A stretch of DNA of 26,277 bases from NCBI GenBank assembly GCA_030632625.1, contig DAOVUK010000002.1, forward strand, positions 1 to 26,277, given 5' to 3'. Position 1 is the stretch's first letter, and each line of letters opens with the position of its first letter. The position numbers and the translations under genes are program-made. This DNA is from Gammaproteobacteria bacterium (lineage in GTDB: Bacteria > Pseudomonadota > Gammaproteobacteria > GRL18). This document shows positions 7,126 through 14,275 of this stretch, one piece after another. The notes under the pieces were generated by a model. The model saw only the letters and a list, made by a program, of their open reading frames with translations. It searched no databases and was not told the DNA's origin.

Positions 7126-8907
7126 ATGTATAAAAATAAACTCACACAAGCTGACGGCAAACTTGATCTGTATAAAGTCCTGGATCAACTAATAAGCGAT
7201 GGCCTTGTTTCAAAGGAAAATGCCCAGGTTCTCAGGGCAATGGATAAAAACAACCAGTATTCTAAACAGCACCCTTTTTTGATTATTACAGAAAGGGACT
7301 GGAAGAATTGTTCTCACCCGGAACGTCAGATATCAATGGATGAATTGACTCAATGGCTGTCTGACAAATCTGCAATAGAGACTAAAAGAATTGATCCGCT
7401 GGTGATAGATGTCCATAGTGTGACTTCGCTTATGTCCTTTTCCTATGCCAGGAATTTCAATATTCTGCCTGTTGAAGTGACTCATGACACGGTTTATGTT
7501 GCCACAGCCCAGCCATACCAGCTTGCCTGGCAGGCAGAAATTGAACGAATTTCCGGAAAAAAAGTTAAGCTGGTACTGTCTAACCCGGATGATCTGAGTC
7601 ATTTTCTGATTGAATTCTATAGTGTTTCCAAATCTGTGACTCAGGCTGAATATCAGTCAGAAGATGAAATGCTGGGTATCCAGAATCTGGAACAACTGAT
7701 AGAAATGGGTCGTGCCGGCAGTCTGGATGCCGATAATAATCATATTGTCAAAATTGTTGACTGGCTGCTGCAATATGCATTTGAGCAGCGTGCCAGTGAT
7801 ATTCATCTCGAGCCCCGGCGGGAACAGGCCAATGTGCGCTTTCGCATTGACGGTATTCTGCAGCAGGTTTATGAAATTCCAGCTGCAGTGATGAATGCGG
7901 TATCAAGTCGAATTAAAATTCTCGGGCGTATGGATGTCTCTGAAAAACGTCGTCCTCAGGATGGCCGTATTAAGACCAAAACACCTGCAGGCACGGAAAT
8001 TGAACTGCGACTGTCAACCATGCCGACTGCCTTTGGTGAAAAACTGGTGATGCGGATTTTTGATCCGGAAGTATTACAGCGAGGTTTTGAATCGCTTGGC
8101 TTTGGTAAGCAGGAAAATAAAGCCTGGCAGACCATGATCAAACAGCCTAATGGCATTATTCTGGTCACAGGACCAACAGGTTCAGGCAAAACCAGTACAC
8201 TTTATACTACACTGCGGCAGCTGGCTAAACCTGAAGTTAATGTCTGTACCGTGGAAGATCCTATAGAAATGATTGAACCGATGTTCAATCAGATGCAGGT
8301 TCAGCAAAAAATTGATCTGGATTTTGCCCAGGGTGTCAGGACCCTGATGCGTCAGGATCCCGACATTATTATGATTGGTGAAATCAGGGATAAAGAAACC
8401 GCTGAAATGGCTATTCAGGCCTCATTGACCGGACACCTGGTGTTATCCACCTTACATACTAATGACACACTTTCAGCACTGATTCGATTACAGGATATTG
8501 GTGTGCCTCCCTATCTGATTCATTCCAGTATTATTGGAATTATGGCGCAGCGTCTGGTCAGGACACTCTGTCCTCATTGTAAACAGGAAACCTCTATTGA
8601 TGAGGATATCTGGATTGATATGGTGAAACCCTGGAAAAGTGATCCACCGAAAAAGATTTATGAGCCGGTCGGCTGTCTTGAATGCCGTAACACTGGTTAT
8701 TTAGGACGGATAGGTCTGTTTGAAATGCTGCCCCTGACTCAGGAATTTAAACACATGCTCAGTCAGGATGCCGATATGGATCAGCTGCGTCGCCAGGCAA
8801 TGAAAGAAGGTTATAAACCCTTACGTCTGAATGGTGCTCAGAAAATAGCCAAAGGTATTACCACCGTTGAGGAAGTGTTGAGAGTTTCTCCTGCACTAAT
8901 GATGTAA
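7126..8907 (+). CDS. GspE/PilB-family secretion or pilus assembly ATPase, solitary
   Basis: A 593-residue type II secretion/type IV pilus ATPase. The N-terminal third resembles the GspE/MshE N-terminal domain (FSYARNFNILPVEVTHDTVYVATAQPYQ). The catalytic part has SDIHLEPRREQANVRFRIDG, Walker A GPTGSGKT at residues 349-356, Walker B DPDIIMIGEIRD at 411-422, and the His-box HLVLSTLHTNDT. The zinc tetracysteine motif is present as C482/C485 and C517/C520. All catalytic features are intact. ATPases of this family are cytoplasmic hexamers that power pseudopilin assembly through an inner membrane platform protein. No platform (GspF/PilC), pseudopilin or secretin gene lies in the window, so its machine is encoded elsewhere and I give no gene symbol. 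The ATG at 7126 lacks a strong ribosome binding site. The gene converges on the deacetylase gene with only 7 bases between stops. Confidence 0.92.
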   Translation: MYKNKLTQADGKLDLYKVLDQLISDGLVSKENAQVLRAMDKNNQYSKQHPFLIITERDWKNCSHPERQISMDELTQWLSDKSAIETKRIDPLVIDVHSVTSLMSFSYARNFNILPVEVTHDTVYVATAQPYQLAWQAEIERISGKKVKLVLSNPDDLSHFLIEFYSVSKSVTQAEYQSEDEMLGIQNLEQLIEMGRAGSLDADNNHIVKIVDWLLQYAFEQRASDIHLEPRREQANVRFRIDGILQQVYEIPAAVMNAVSSRIKILGRMDVSEKRRPQDGRIKTKTPAGTEIELRLSTMPTAFGEKLVMRIFDPEVLQRGFESLGFGKQENKAWQTMIKQPNGIILVTGPTGSGKTSTLYTTLRQLAKPEVNVCTVEDPIEMIEPMFNQMQVQQKIDLDFAQGVRTLMRQDPDIIMIGEIRDKETAEMAIQASLTGHLVLSTLHTNDTLSALIRLQDIGVPPYLIHSSIIGIMAQRLVRTLCPHCKQETSIDEDIWIDMVKPWKSDPPKKIYEPVGCLECRNTGYLGRIGLFEMLPLTQEFKHMLSQDADMDQLRRQAMKEGYKPLRLNGAQKIAKGITTVEEVLRVSPALMM

Positions 8908-8914
8908 GTGTCTA

Positions 8915-10228
8915 TCAATTGAATGCTATTTCTGACAAAGCAATCGTTTCCGGCTGCATGTTTTCAAGGTTATAGTGATTGATCATCTTCTGAATCATTT
9001 TTATATAATCCTGGCCTTTGGCTGAATACTTTTCCAGTCCCCTGGCTAACTCATAACCCGATAGTTTTTCACCTCTAAATACAGCCTGATGACGAATATC
9101 CCTGAGTTTTTTATAGGCGGCATGGGTGTTCAGGGTGTGCATATAAACAATGACTGATTCCTGAAATGAGCTGAATTTACGAACAAAGTGTTTTTTACCG
9201 GGTTCACGCTTGAGTGGTTTGATACCAATTTTTTCATTATAGGTCCAGATGCCGAACAGATTATTACCCAGTTTGCTAAAACGTGAAGTCCCCCATGCTG
9301 ATTCATTTGCCGCCTGAGCAAGTGCCATAGCAGGCGATATTCCATTGACTCGTTTAATCAAATCCTGTTGCAAGTCGTTATGCTCCAGAATACTTCCGGA
9401 AATTCGATATTGTTTGGCTAATTGTCTGAGCCATTGCTTTTTTTCCAGTGGTAAGGGGTAGGTTTTTAACTTTTCAATCAGCTGACTTTTGTTGCTATAG
9501 ATCCCTCCCATGGGAAATCTTGGCAAAATTTCCAGTGGTGTCATCAATGCGGCAGGGCCAGAATGCTGGCCGACAGCAGTATAGCCCAATTCTCTTATAA
9601 TCTGAGTGAGTGCTATTGAATATTCGCCATAAGGATAAGCGAACAAACGTGGCGGACGTTTGTCTGTAGCGGATAAATGCTGGTCAATCATTTGCTGTGC
9701 GGTTTGAATTTCTGCAATGATTCGTTTTCGCCACTGCAGGGGAGATTCATTTGCCTGATAGCGGATCAAATGAGCATGAGTATGACTATGATTGCCAATT
9801 TCTGCTACAGAGCGGTTCATCTGCCGAATTTCATCCCAGCTGAGACTGTTTTTGCTGTTACCCACGGCATCTGTATTCAAAAATAAAGTAACTGGCCAGT
9901 TTCTTTTCTTTAACAATGGAAATGCCGTGGTATAGATGGAACGATAGGCATCGTCAAATGTTATAGCCACGCATTTGTCAGGTAAGGATTTGCCCTGTTT
10001 AAGATATTGAGCAATTTTGCTCAATGGCCAGATAATAAAACCCTGTTGCTGCAGATATTCAAGATGCCATTCAAATTGCTCCGGAGCAATACTGGTTATT
10101 TTGGGGGTAGTATCACTGACATGATGGTATTGCAGAATAATTGCATGATCAGCCGCATTTGTATGGCTGACAAAAATAAATAAAGTGAATAATAAAATCC
10201 ATCCGTAAGATCGTTTTAAGCGGGGCAA
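8915..10228 (-). CDS. Secreted two-domain enzyme: polysaccharide deacetylase fused to Bax-type glucosaminidase
   Basis: A 437-residue protein with a signal peptide (core WILLFTLFIFV, cleavage near A25). Residues about 28-260 form a NodB-type polysaccharide deacetylase. The catalytic/metal motif TFDDAY (D92, D93), the metal-binding histidines of GNHSHTH (H147, H151) and FAYPYGEYS (residues 196-204) are all present; the layout is closest to PgaB-like deacetylases. Residues about 280-425 match the Bax/GH73-like glucosaminidase family: AMALAQAANESAWGTSRFSK with the likely catalytic E309, then GNNLFGIW, NTHAAYKKLR and ARGLEKYSAKGQDYI. The product should remove acetyl groups from, and cut, GlcNAc-containing glycans in the periplasm or outside. 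The start is TTG at 10226-10228, supported by AAAGGA 8 bases upstream and by a stop codon shortly before. Each domain call is strong; the substrate (peptidoglycan or exopolysaccharide) is inferred. Confidence 0.9.
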   Translation of the reverse strand: MPRLKRSYGWILLFTLFIFVSHTNAADHAIILQYHHVSDTTPKITSIAPEQFEWHLEYLQQQGFIIWPLSKIAQYLKQGKSLPDKCVAITFDDAYRSIYTTAFPLLKKRNWPVTLFLNTDAVGNSKNSLSWDEIRQMNRSVAEIGNHSHTHAHLIRYQANESPLQWRKRIIAEIQTAQQMIDQHLSATDKRPPRLFAYPYGEYSIALTQIIRELGYTAVGQHSGPAALMTPLEILPRFPMGGIYSNKSQLIEKLKTYPLPLEKKQWLRQLAKQYRISGSILEHNDLQQDLIKRVNGISPAMALAQAANESAWGTSRFSKLGNNLFGIWTYNEKIGIKPLKREPGKKHFVRKFSSFQESVIVYMHTLNTHAAYKKLRDIRHQAVFRGEKLSGYELARGLEKYSAKGQDYIKMIQKMINHYNLENMQPETIALSEIAFN

Positions 10229-10325
10229 TGATGATATCCTTTTGCAATCAGATTCTTAATACCTTGATGATCAGACACTATCGGATTTAACTGATTTGTA
10301 CAAATATATTGATAAAGAAGCACAA

Positions 10326-10353
10326 GGATTCCCATGCTGATGCATGGGAATTA
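10326..10353 (-). terminator. Hairpin downstream of the DUF3313 gene, possible terminator
   Basis: A 10-base perfect stem, ATTCCCATGC paired with GCATGGGAAT around a 4-base loop, lies 14 bases after the DUF3313 lipoprotein stop codon on the minus strand. The run after the stem (CCTTGTGCTTC) is only moderately U-rich, so this may be a weak terminator or an mRNA-stabilising hairpin between the lipoprotein gene and the deacetylase gene. Confidence 0.45.
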
Positions 10354-10364
10354 TAGATTGGAGT

Positions 10365-11033
10365 TTATTTATTTTTAAGTGCTTTTTTCAAGGAGACTAT
10401 GAGGTCAGTTAAACGTTGAGACCATTGCTCCAGAATTGGTGTAATGTCAGCTAACAAAATCCCTGAGTTTTCATCCTGTACTTTTCCACCCGCTTTCAGA
10501 TCAACTGCCTGCGCCAGAAGTTGACCATCAACCGAATCGATTAATTTTACTTCGGTCATCACCCGGACACTTTTTTTCTCAGCACCTGAGGCTCTTGCAG
10601 CACCCGTTACAGCAGCAGCAATAGGAATATACTGATAGCCTTTTAAATCATCATAACTGGTAAACACACTAGTAATTGCTGCCTGTATTCGAATAGTTCC
10701 CGGACCGGCCTGGTCAACCATTTTAAATTTCTGAGAAAGTTTTTCTTTAATCAGTTGTTCATATTTTTCAGCGATAGCAAGCAGAAGTTTAGCATCTGTT
10801 GGTTGATTGCCGTCAGGCGTAATGATCAGCACTTTATCAACCATCCCACTATTATATTGCTGCCAGTTAATATCGGGGGCAACATATCCCAGTGTATCTT
10901 TATCATCAGCTGTCGTCTTCAGGATAGAATAATCACTTAAGAAACCAGAAAAATTATCATCACTGATGGTATTGCCTGCACATCCGCTTAATATAGCGCT
11001 GGAGACTAATAAGCTTATAAGAACCTTTTTCAT
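10365..11033 (-). CDS. DUF3313-family lipoprotein
   Basis: A 222-residue lipoprotein starting MKKVLISLLVSSAILSGC, with the lipobox LSGC and lipidated C18; the following Ala fits sorting to the outer membrane. The mature part contains the DUF3313 hallmarks YSILK near the N-terminus, LGYVAPDINWQQYNSGMVDKVLI, and the later AAVTGAARA and TEVKLIDSVDGQLLA. I chose the ATG at 11031-11033 because GGAG lies 6 bases upstream; a TTG four codons earlier would place that ribosome binding site inside the gene. No function is known for DUF3313 that I can state. It sits between the SPOR-like coiled-coil gene (113 bases upstream) and the deacetylase gene, all in the same direction. Confidence 0.88.
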   Translation of the reverse strand: MKKVLISLLVSSAILSGCAGNTISDDNFSGFLSDYSILKTTADDKDTLGYVAPDINWQQYNSGMVDKVLIITPDGNQPTDAKLLLAIAEKYEQLIKEKLSQKFKMVDQAGPGTIRIQAAITSVFTSYDDLKGYQYIPIAAAVTGAARASGAEKKSVRVMTEVKLIDSVDGQLLAQAVDLKAGGKVQDENSGILLADITPILEQWSQRLTDLIVSLKKALKNK

Positions 11034-11146
11034 TTTATACTCCAAAATATTGGGCTGTTATCAGATTTGTCGATGATTTAACACAGTAACAAATTGCTTA
11101 AAGCAAGGCAAATTAGTAGCAAAGGGAATGCAGGTCTGTTCATAAT

Positions 11147-13546
11147 TCAGGGTAGTTTTTTTATCCAGGGGCTATTTTTTCGCAAATACTCAGGCAACTG
11201 CTCCAGTTTTTCTTTGGCTTGAGAAAAGCTGGAATAGTGACCCTGAACTAAAATATACCAGGGTTTGTCCTGAAGTTCAGTTTGATAAATGCGACTGCTG
11301 TCAGTTAATCGATGTTGTCTGATAAAGCTGCGAATAGATTCCTGGTGCAGGGCACCAAGCAGCTGAATGGTATAAAAAGGTGATTTAATTTTTTCAATCC
11401 CGATGATTTCAATATCAGGCAGTTTATTTGGGGGTGGAATATCAGAATTTTGACTCTGTGATTTTTGTAACTGCTGAAATTGATTACCGACTGTGCTGAT
11501 TTTTTCGGCAAGCTGTTCGACCGTTTTATTGAGTCCCTGTTGCTCCATTTGGGTGCTGGATAAGCCTTCCTGCAGTAGCTGATGCTGTTTCTGCCAGTTG
11601 TTTTGCAATACTTGAATAGCCATTTTGGAATTTGTTTTAGAAATCAGTTCGGTTTGTTTCCTGACCGCCTTAATTGAGTCTCTTACCTGATTAAATTGTT
11701 GACTGATAATGCTGCTGTTTTGTTTACTGAGCGCATTAATCTGGGTGAATGTATCATTAGTGACATCCATTTTGATCCGGGCAATTAATTCCTGTCTGTC
11801 TGCCGCATCCTTTTCTGCTATTTGATTAAAGATGTCCTGATTAAATAATAGTAGGATAGAGATGGTCAGTACTGAAATCAGGCCAAGACTGAACAGCTGG
11901 CTGCGAATTTTTAATTTTTTATTGAGCTGGCTCACAGAAACTGATTGATCCTGCTGATAACTGACCATCTTGAGTTGCTGGTTTTCCATATCAAGCTGAT
12001 GACTTTCTGCATCCCGTTGCTGGCTGGCTAATTTATCAATACTTTTCTGGTATTGCTGTTGACTCTTGTCTATTTTTTGATCCAGGGTCAGTAACGCGGA
12101 TTGTAAATCATTTTCCAGCTGTGAGTGATCGTCTGGCATGTGTGCCGACTGTTCTAATGAAGCAGAAATTTGTTTTAATTGTTGTTCATTTGTGCTGCTT
12201 TGAGAAATGACAGGAATTAACTGAACTATTTGGGCTTCATGCTTCTCTAATTGCTGCTGTTGAGTCAGATACTGTTTTGAAAGCTCATCATGGTGCTCAC
12301 TATCCGTGTTTTGCTGTTCCTGCATGGCACTGAACAGGCTCTGCAAATGACTGTATTGTTCGCTGACGTCAGAAAGTTGTTGTGTTAGTTTATCCAGAGT
12401 TTCATTAAATTGTTCTAAATCAGCATTGTGTTCCGCTTCGGGTAGTAACTGGATCTGTTGTTTAAGTTCATGCTGAGATTGTTTCAGCTGCTCATTAAAC
12501 TGATCCATTTTAGTTTTTAGATCTTGCTGATGGCTGTTGAATTCTTGCTGATGGCTCTTTAATTCCAGCTGATGGCTCTCAAAATCCTGCTGACGGCTCT
12601 CAAAATCCTGCTGACGACTGTTGAATTTCTGCTGATGGCTCTTTAATTCCTGTTGATAGTCTCCCATGTTTTGTTTCAGACGGGTCACTGCCTGCTCGAG
12701 GTTTTCCATGCCATGCCGGTGGCTGTCTATAACCTGCTGCTGGTTATCTATATCCCGCTGCAGTGATTTTCTGATATTACCGGTATCAGTTTGCAGTAAT
12801 TTTATTTGAGTATCATGTGCCTGATAGTTTTCACTGAGCTGCAAAATGGTCTGATTGAGTAAATTTAATTGCTCAGCAAATTCTGCAGTGGCTTCCTCAG
12901 GAAGCATAAATGTATCGGAAAATTGATTGAGTTTTTCTTCAAAATTACTCACTTTTTTAAATAAAAGCTTATTATTCTTATTCAGGCCTTGCAGTTCGCT
13001 GGCTGAAGGTGCTGCGTCTTTTGCTGATGTCTGGATTTCTAAAGTTTGAATTTTATGTTCAACTCGATGAGTTAAATCTTTGAACTGGATAATTTCTTTT
13101 GACAGTTTACTGGTTTCTTTATCAAACTGGATGGTTTTTTTCTCAAGAGCAGTCTTAATTCGCAGCAGATCGTTATTCAGAGCATATTTAGAACGCTGAG
13201 ATTCAGATTTTTTTGCCTGTTTGCTCAAGGCTTTCGTCTGCTGGCTCAGGGCTGTCGTTTCCTGGCTCAAGGCTGTGGTTTGTTCACCTAAAGCTTTGGT
13301 CTTTTTTTTCAGCGCTTTAATTTGTTTATTTTTAGCTTCTCGCTGGGCAACTATCGCATCAAGTTGCTTCTGTATTTTTTTTAATGAAGTTAATGACTTA
13401 TCAGCAGGCACAGGGGATTGTTGCTGATCAGCATCAAGACTTTTCAGTGATTCAGCTCCCTTTTTAGGGGATGTTTCAGATTTGTTCTTAAAGCTTTTTT
13501 TCTTCTTCATATCATCTTTATTTTTAGATGATTTTGCCTTAGCCAT
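11147..13546 (-). CDS. Large coiled-coil, single-pass membrane protein with C-terminal SPOR-like domain
   Basis: A 799-residue protein. The first 50 residues are very Lys-rich and lack a signal peptide. Residues about 55-545 are almost continuous predicted coiled coil, full of Gln, Lys, Ser and His, with two runs of exact 7-residue repeats (residues 80-107 and 300-341). A single hydrophobic segment, LFSLGLISVLTISILLLF, lies at about 550-569. A shorter coiled coil follows, then a C-terminal domain from about residue 720 (FYTIQLLGALHQESIRSF, then KPWYILVQGHYSSFSQAKEKL and NSPWIKKLP). This end resembles the SPOR domain of DamX, which binds denuded peptidoglycan at division sites. Predicted topology: long N-terminal coiled coil in the cytoplasm, SPOR domain in the periplasm. 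The ATG has AGGAA 7 bases upstream. DamX is much shorter and differently built, so I give no symbol. Role in division or envelope is inferred. Confidence 0.85.
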   Translation of the reverse strand: MAKAKSSKNKDDMKKKKSFKNKSETSPKKGAESLKSLDADQQQSPVPADKSLTSLKKIQKQLDAIVAQREAKNKQIKALKKKTKALGEQTTALSQETTALSQQTKALSKQAKKSESQRSKYALNNDLLRIKTALEKKTIQFDKETSKLSKEIIQFKDLTHRVEHKIQTLEIQTSAKDAAPSASELQGLNKNNKLLFKKVSNFEEKLNQFSDTFMLPEEATAEFAEQLNLLNQTILQLSENYQAHDTQIKLLQTDTGNIRKSLQRDIDNQQQVIDSHRHGMENLEQAVTRLKQNMGDYQQELKSHQQKFNSRQQDFESRQQDFESHQLELKSHQQEFNSHQQDLKTKMDQFNEQLKQSQHELKQQIQLLPEAEHNADLEQFNETLDKLTQQLSDVSEQYSHLQSLFSAMQEQQNTDSEHHDELSKQYLTQQQQLEKHEAQIVQLIPVISQSSTNEQQLKQISASLEQSAHMPDDHSQLENDLQSALLTLDQKIDKSQQQYQKSIDKLASQQRDAESHQLDMENQQLKMVSYQQDQSVSVSQLNKKLKIRSQLFSLGLISVLTISILLLFNQDIFNQIAEKDAADRQELIARIKMDVTNDTFTQINALSKQNSSIISQQFNQVRDSIKAVRKQTELISKTNSKMAIQVLQNNWQKQHQLLQEGLSSTQMEQQGLNKTVEQLAEKISTVGNQFQQLQKSQSQNSDIPPPNKLPDIEIIGIEKIKSPFYTIQLLGALHQESIRSFIRQHRLTDSSRIYQTELQDKPWYILVQGHYSSFSQAKEKLEQLPEYLRKNSPWIKKLP
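12524..12649 (-). repeat. Six 21-bp tandem units encoding heptads in the SPOR-like protein
   Basis: Six in-frame 21-base units encode ELKSHQQ, KFNSRQQ, DFESRQQ, DFESHQL, ELKSHQQ and EFNSHQQ (residues 300-341). The DNA is nearly as conserved as the protein (each unit has CAGC or CAGT then CRTCAG), which points to recent expansion by slippage or recombination rather than only heptad selection. The unit length equals two turns of a coiled coil, so expansion lengthens the rod without breaking its register. Confidence 0.85.
13226..13309 (-). repeat. Four 21-bp tandem units near the N-terminus of the SPOR-like protein
   Basis: Four in-frame units encode KKKTKAL, GEQTTAL, SQETTAL and SQQTKAL (residues 80-107). 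This is a second heptad array, unrelated in sequence to the one at residues 300-341 but with the same 21-base period. Confidence 0.75.
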
Positions 13547-13859
13547 ATTGCATTCCTAGCAATTACTTTAATAACATAAATTAAGTTTATAATAAATATA
13601 GATAATATTCCATAAAATCGTGTTAATTATAGACCTGCTTCAGATTATATTCTGGCAGGAAATTGAAGGGAGTCAGGAGTCATGCCGGATAATTGAACGA
13701 ACTGATAATAAATTAGTCTTGTTAATAAGAGCAAAAAACCCCATACACAATGATAGACTGCATTTCTGTCATGTCAGCTTGTGGTGAAAATGGCAGTGCT
13801 GTAAATTTTTTTCAAAAAAACAGAGAATTTTTTTTAGTTTTAGCTAGACTTAAATATAT
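13547..13859. other. Divergent intergenic region between the SPOR-like gene and clpS
   Basis: About 313 AT-rich bases that must hold promoters in both directions. The only clear structure is a bulged hairpin at 13634-13659 (CCTGC, CAGA, loop, TCTG, GCAGG). I found no convincing sigma-70 box pair and no small gene; the ATG preceded by GGGAGTCAGGAG at about 13682 reaches a stop after four codons. Confidence 0.5.
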
Positions 13860-14210
13860 ATGACTAACGTGATGAATTCAGATGATTGGTCTGATGATGA
13901 ATTAAATGATATTGATATCGGTGATACTGCGATTGAAACAGCCAAACCAAAGCTGAAGAAACCTCGCATGTATCGGGTTATTATCAATAATGATGATTAC
14001 ACGCCGATGGAATTTGTTGTACATGTTCTGGAGAACTTTTTTTCTATGGATCGAGCCAAAGCCACTCGGATTATGATGGATGTTCATAATAGCGGTAAAG
14101 GCATCTGTGGTTTATTTAGCAGAGATACTGCGGAAACCAAAACATTGCAAGTGAATAACTATTCCAAAAAACACAATCACCCGTTGATGTGTTCTATGGA
14201 AGTTGAGTAA
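13860..14210 (+). CDS. clpS: ClpS, N-degron adaptor for ClpA
   Basis: A 116-residue protein of normal ClpS size. After an acidic, disordered N-terminus it has YRVIINNDDYTPMEFVVHVLENFF, then MMDVHNSGKGICGLFSRDTAETK and a final HNHPLMCSMEVE. The NNDDYTPM loop and the histidine of the DVHNSGKG helix are the parts that grip N-terminal Leu, Phe, Trp and Tyr, and both are present. ClpS hands such substrates to ClpA, which is encoded 65 bases downstream. The ATG at 13860 has no clear ribosome binding site; an in-frame ATG at 13872 (MNSDDWSDD) is equally possible. aat and bpt, which create N-degrons, are in the same cluster. Confidence 0.96.
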   Translation: MTNVMNSDDWSDDELNDIDIGDTAIETAKPKLKKPRMYRVIINNDDYTPMEFVVHVLENFFSMDRAKATRIMMDVHNSGKGICGLFSRDTAETKTLQVNNYSKKHNHPLMCSMEVE

Positions 14211-14275
14211 AAAAATTTTGTAACTTCTGTTATAACTCATTAGTTACATATTTTTTTAATATAAGGAAAAGTATA

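Noticed and set aside
12524..12649. Tandem 21-bp repeats considered as a CRISPR-like array
   Set aside because: Units are directly adjacent with no spacers, are in frame with a coding sequence and encode coiled-coil heptads.
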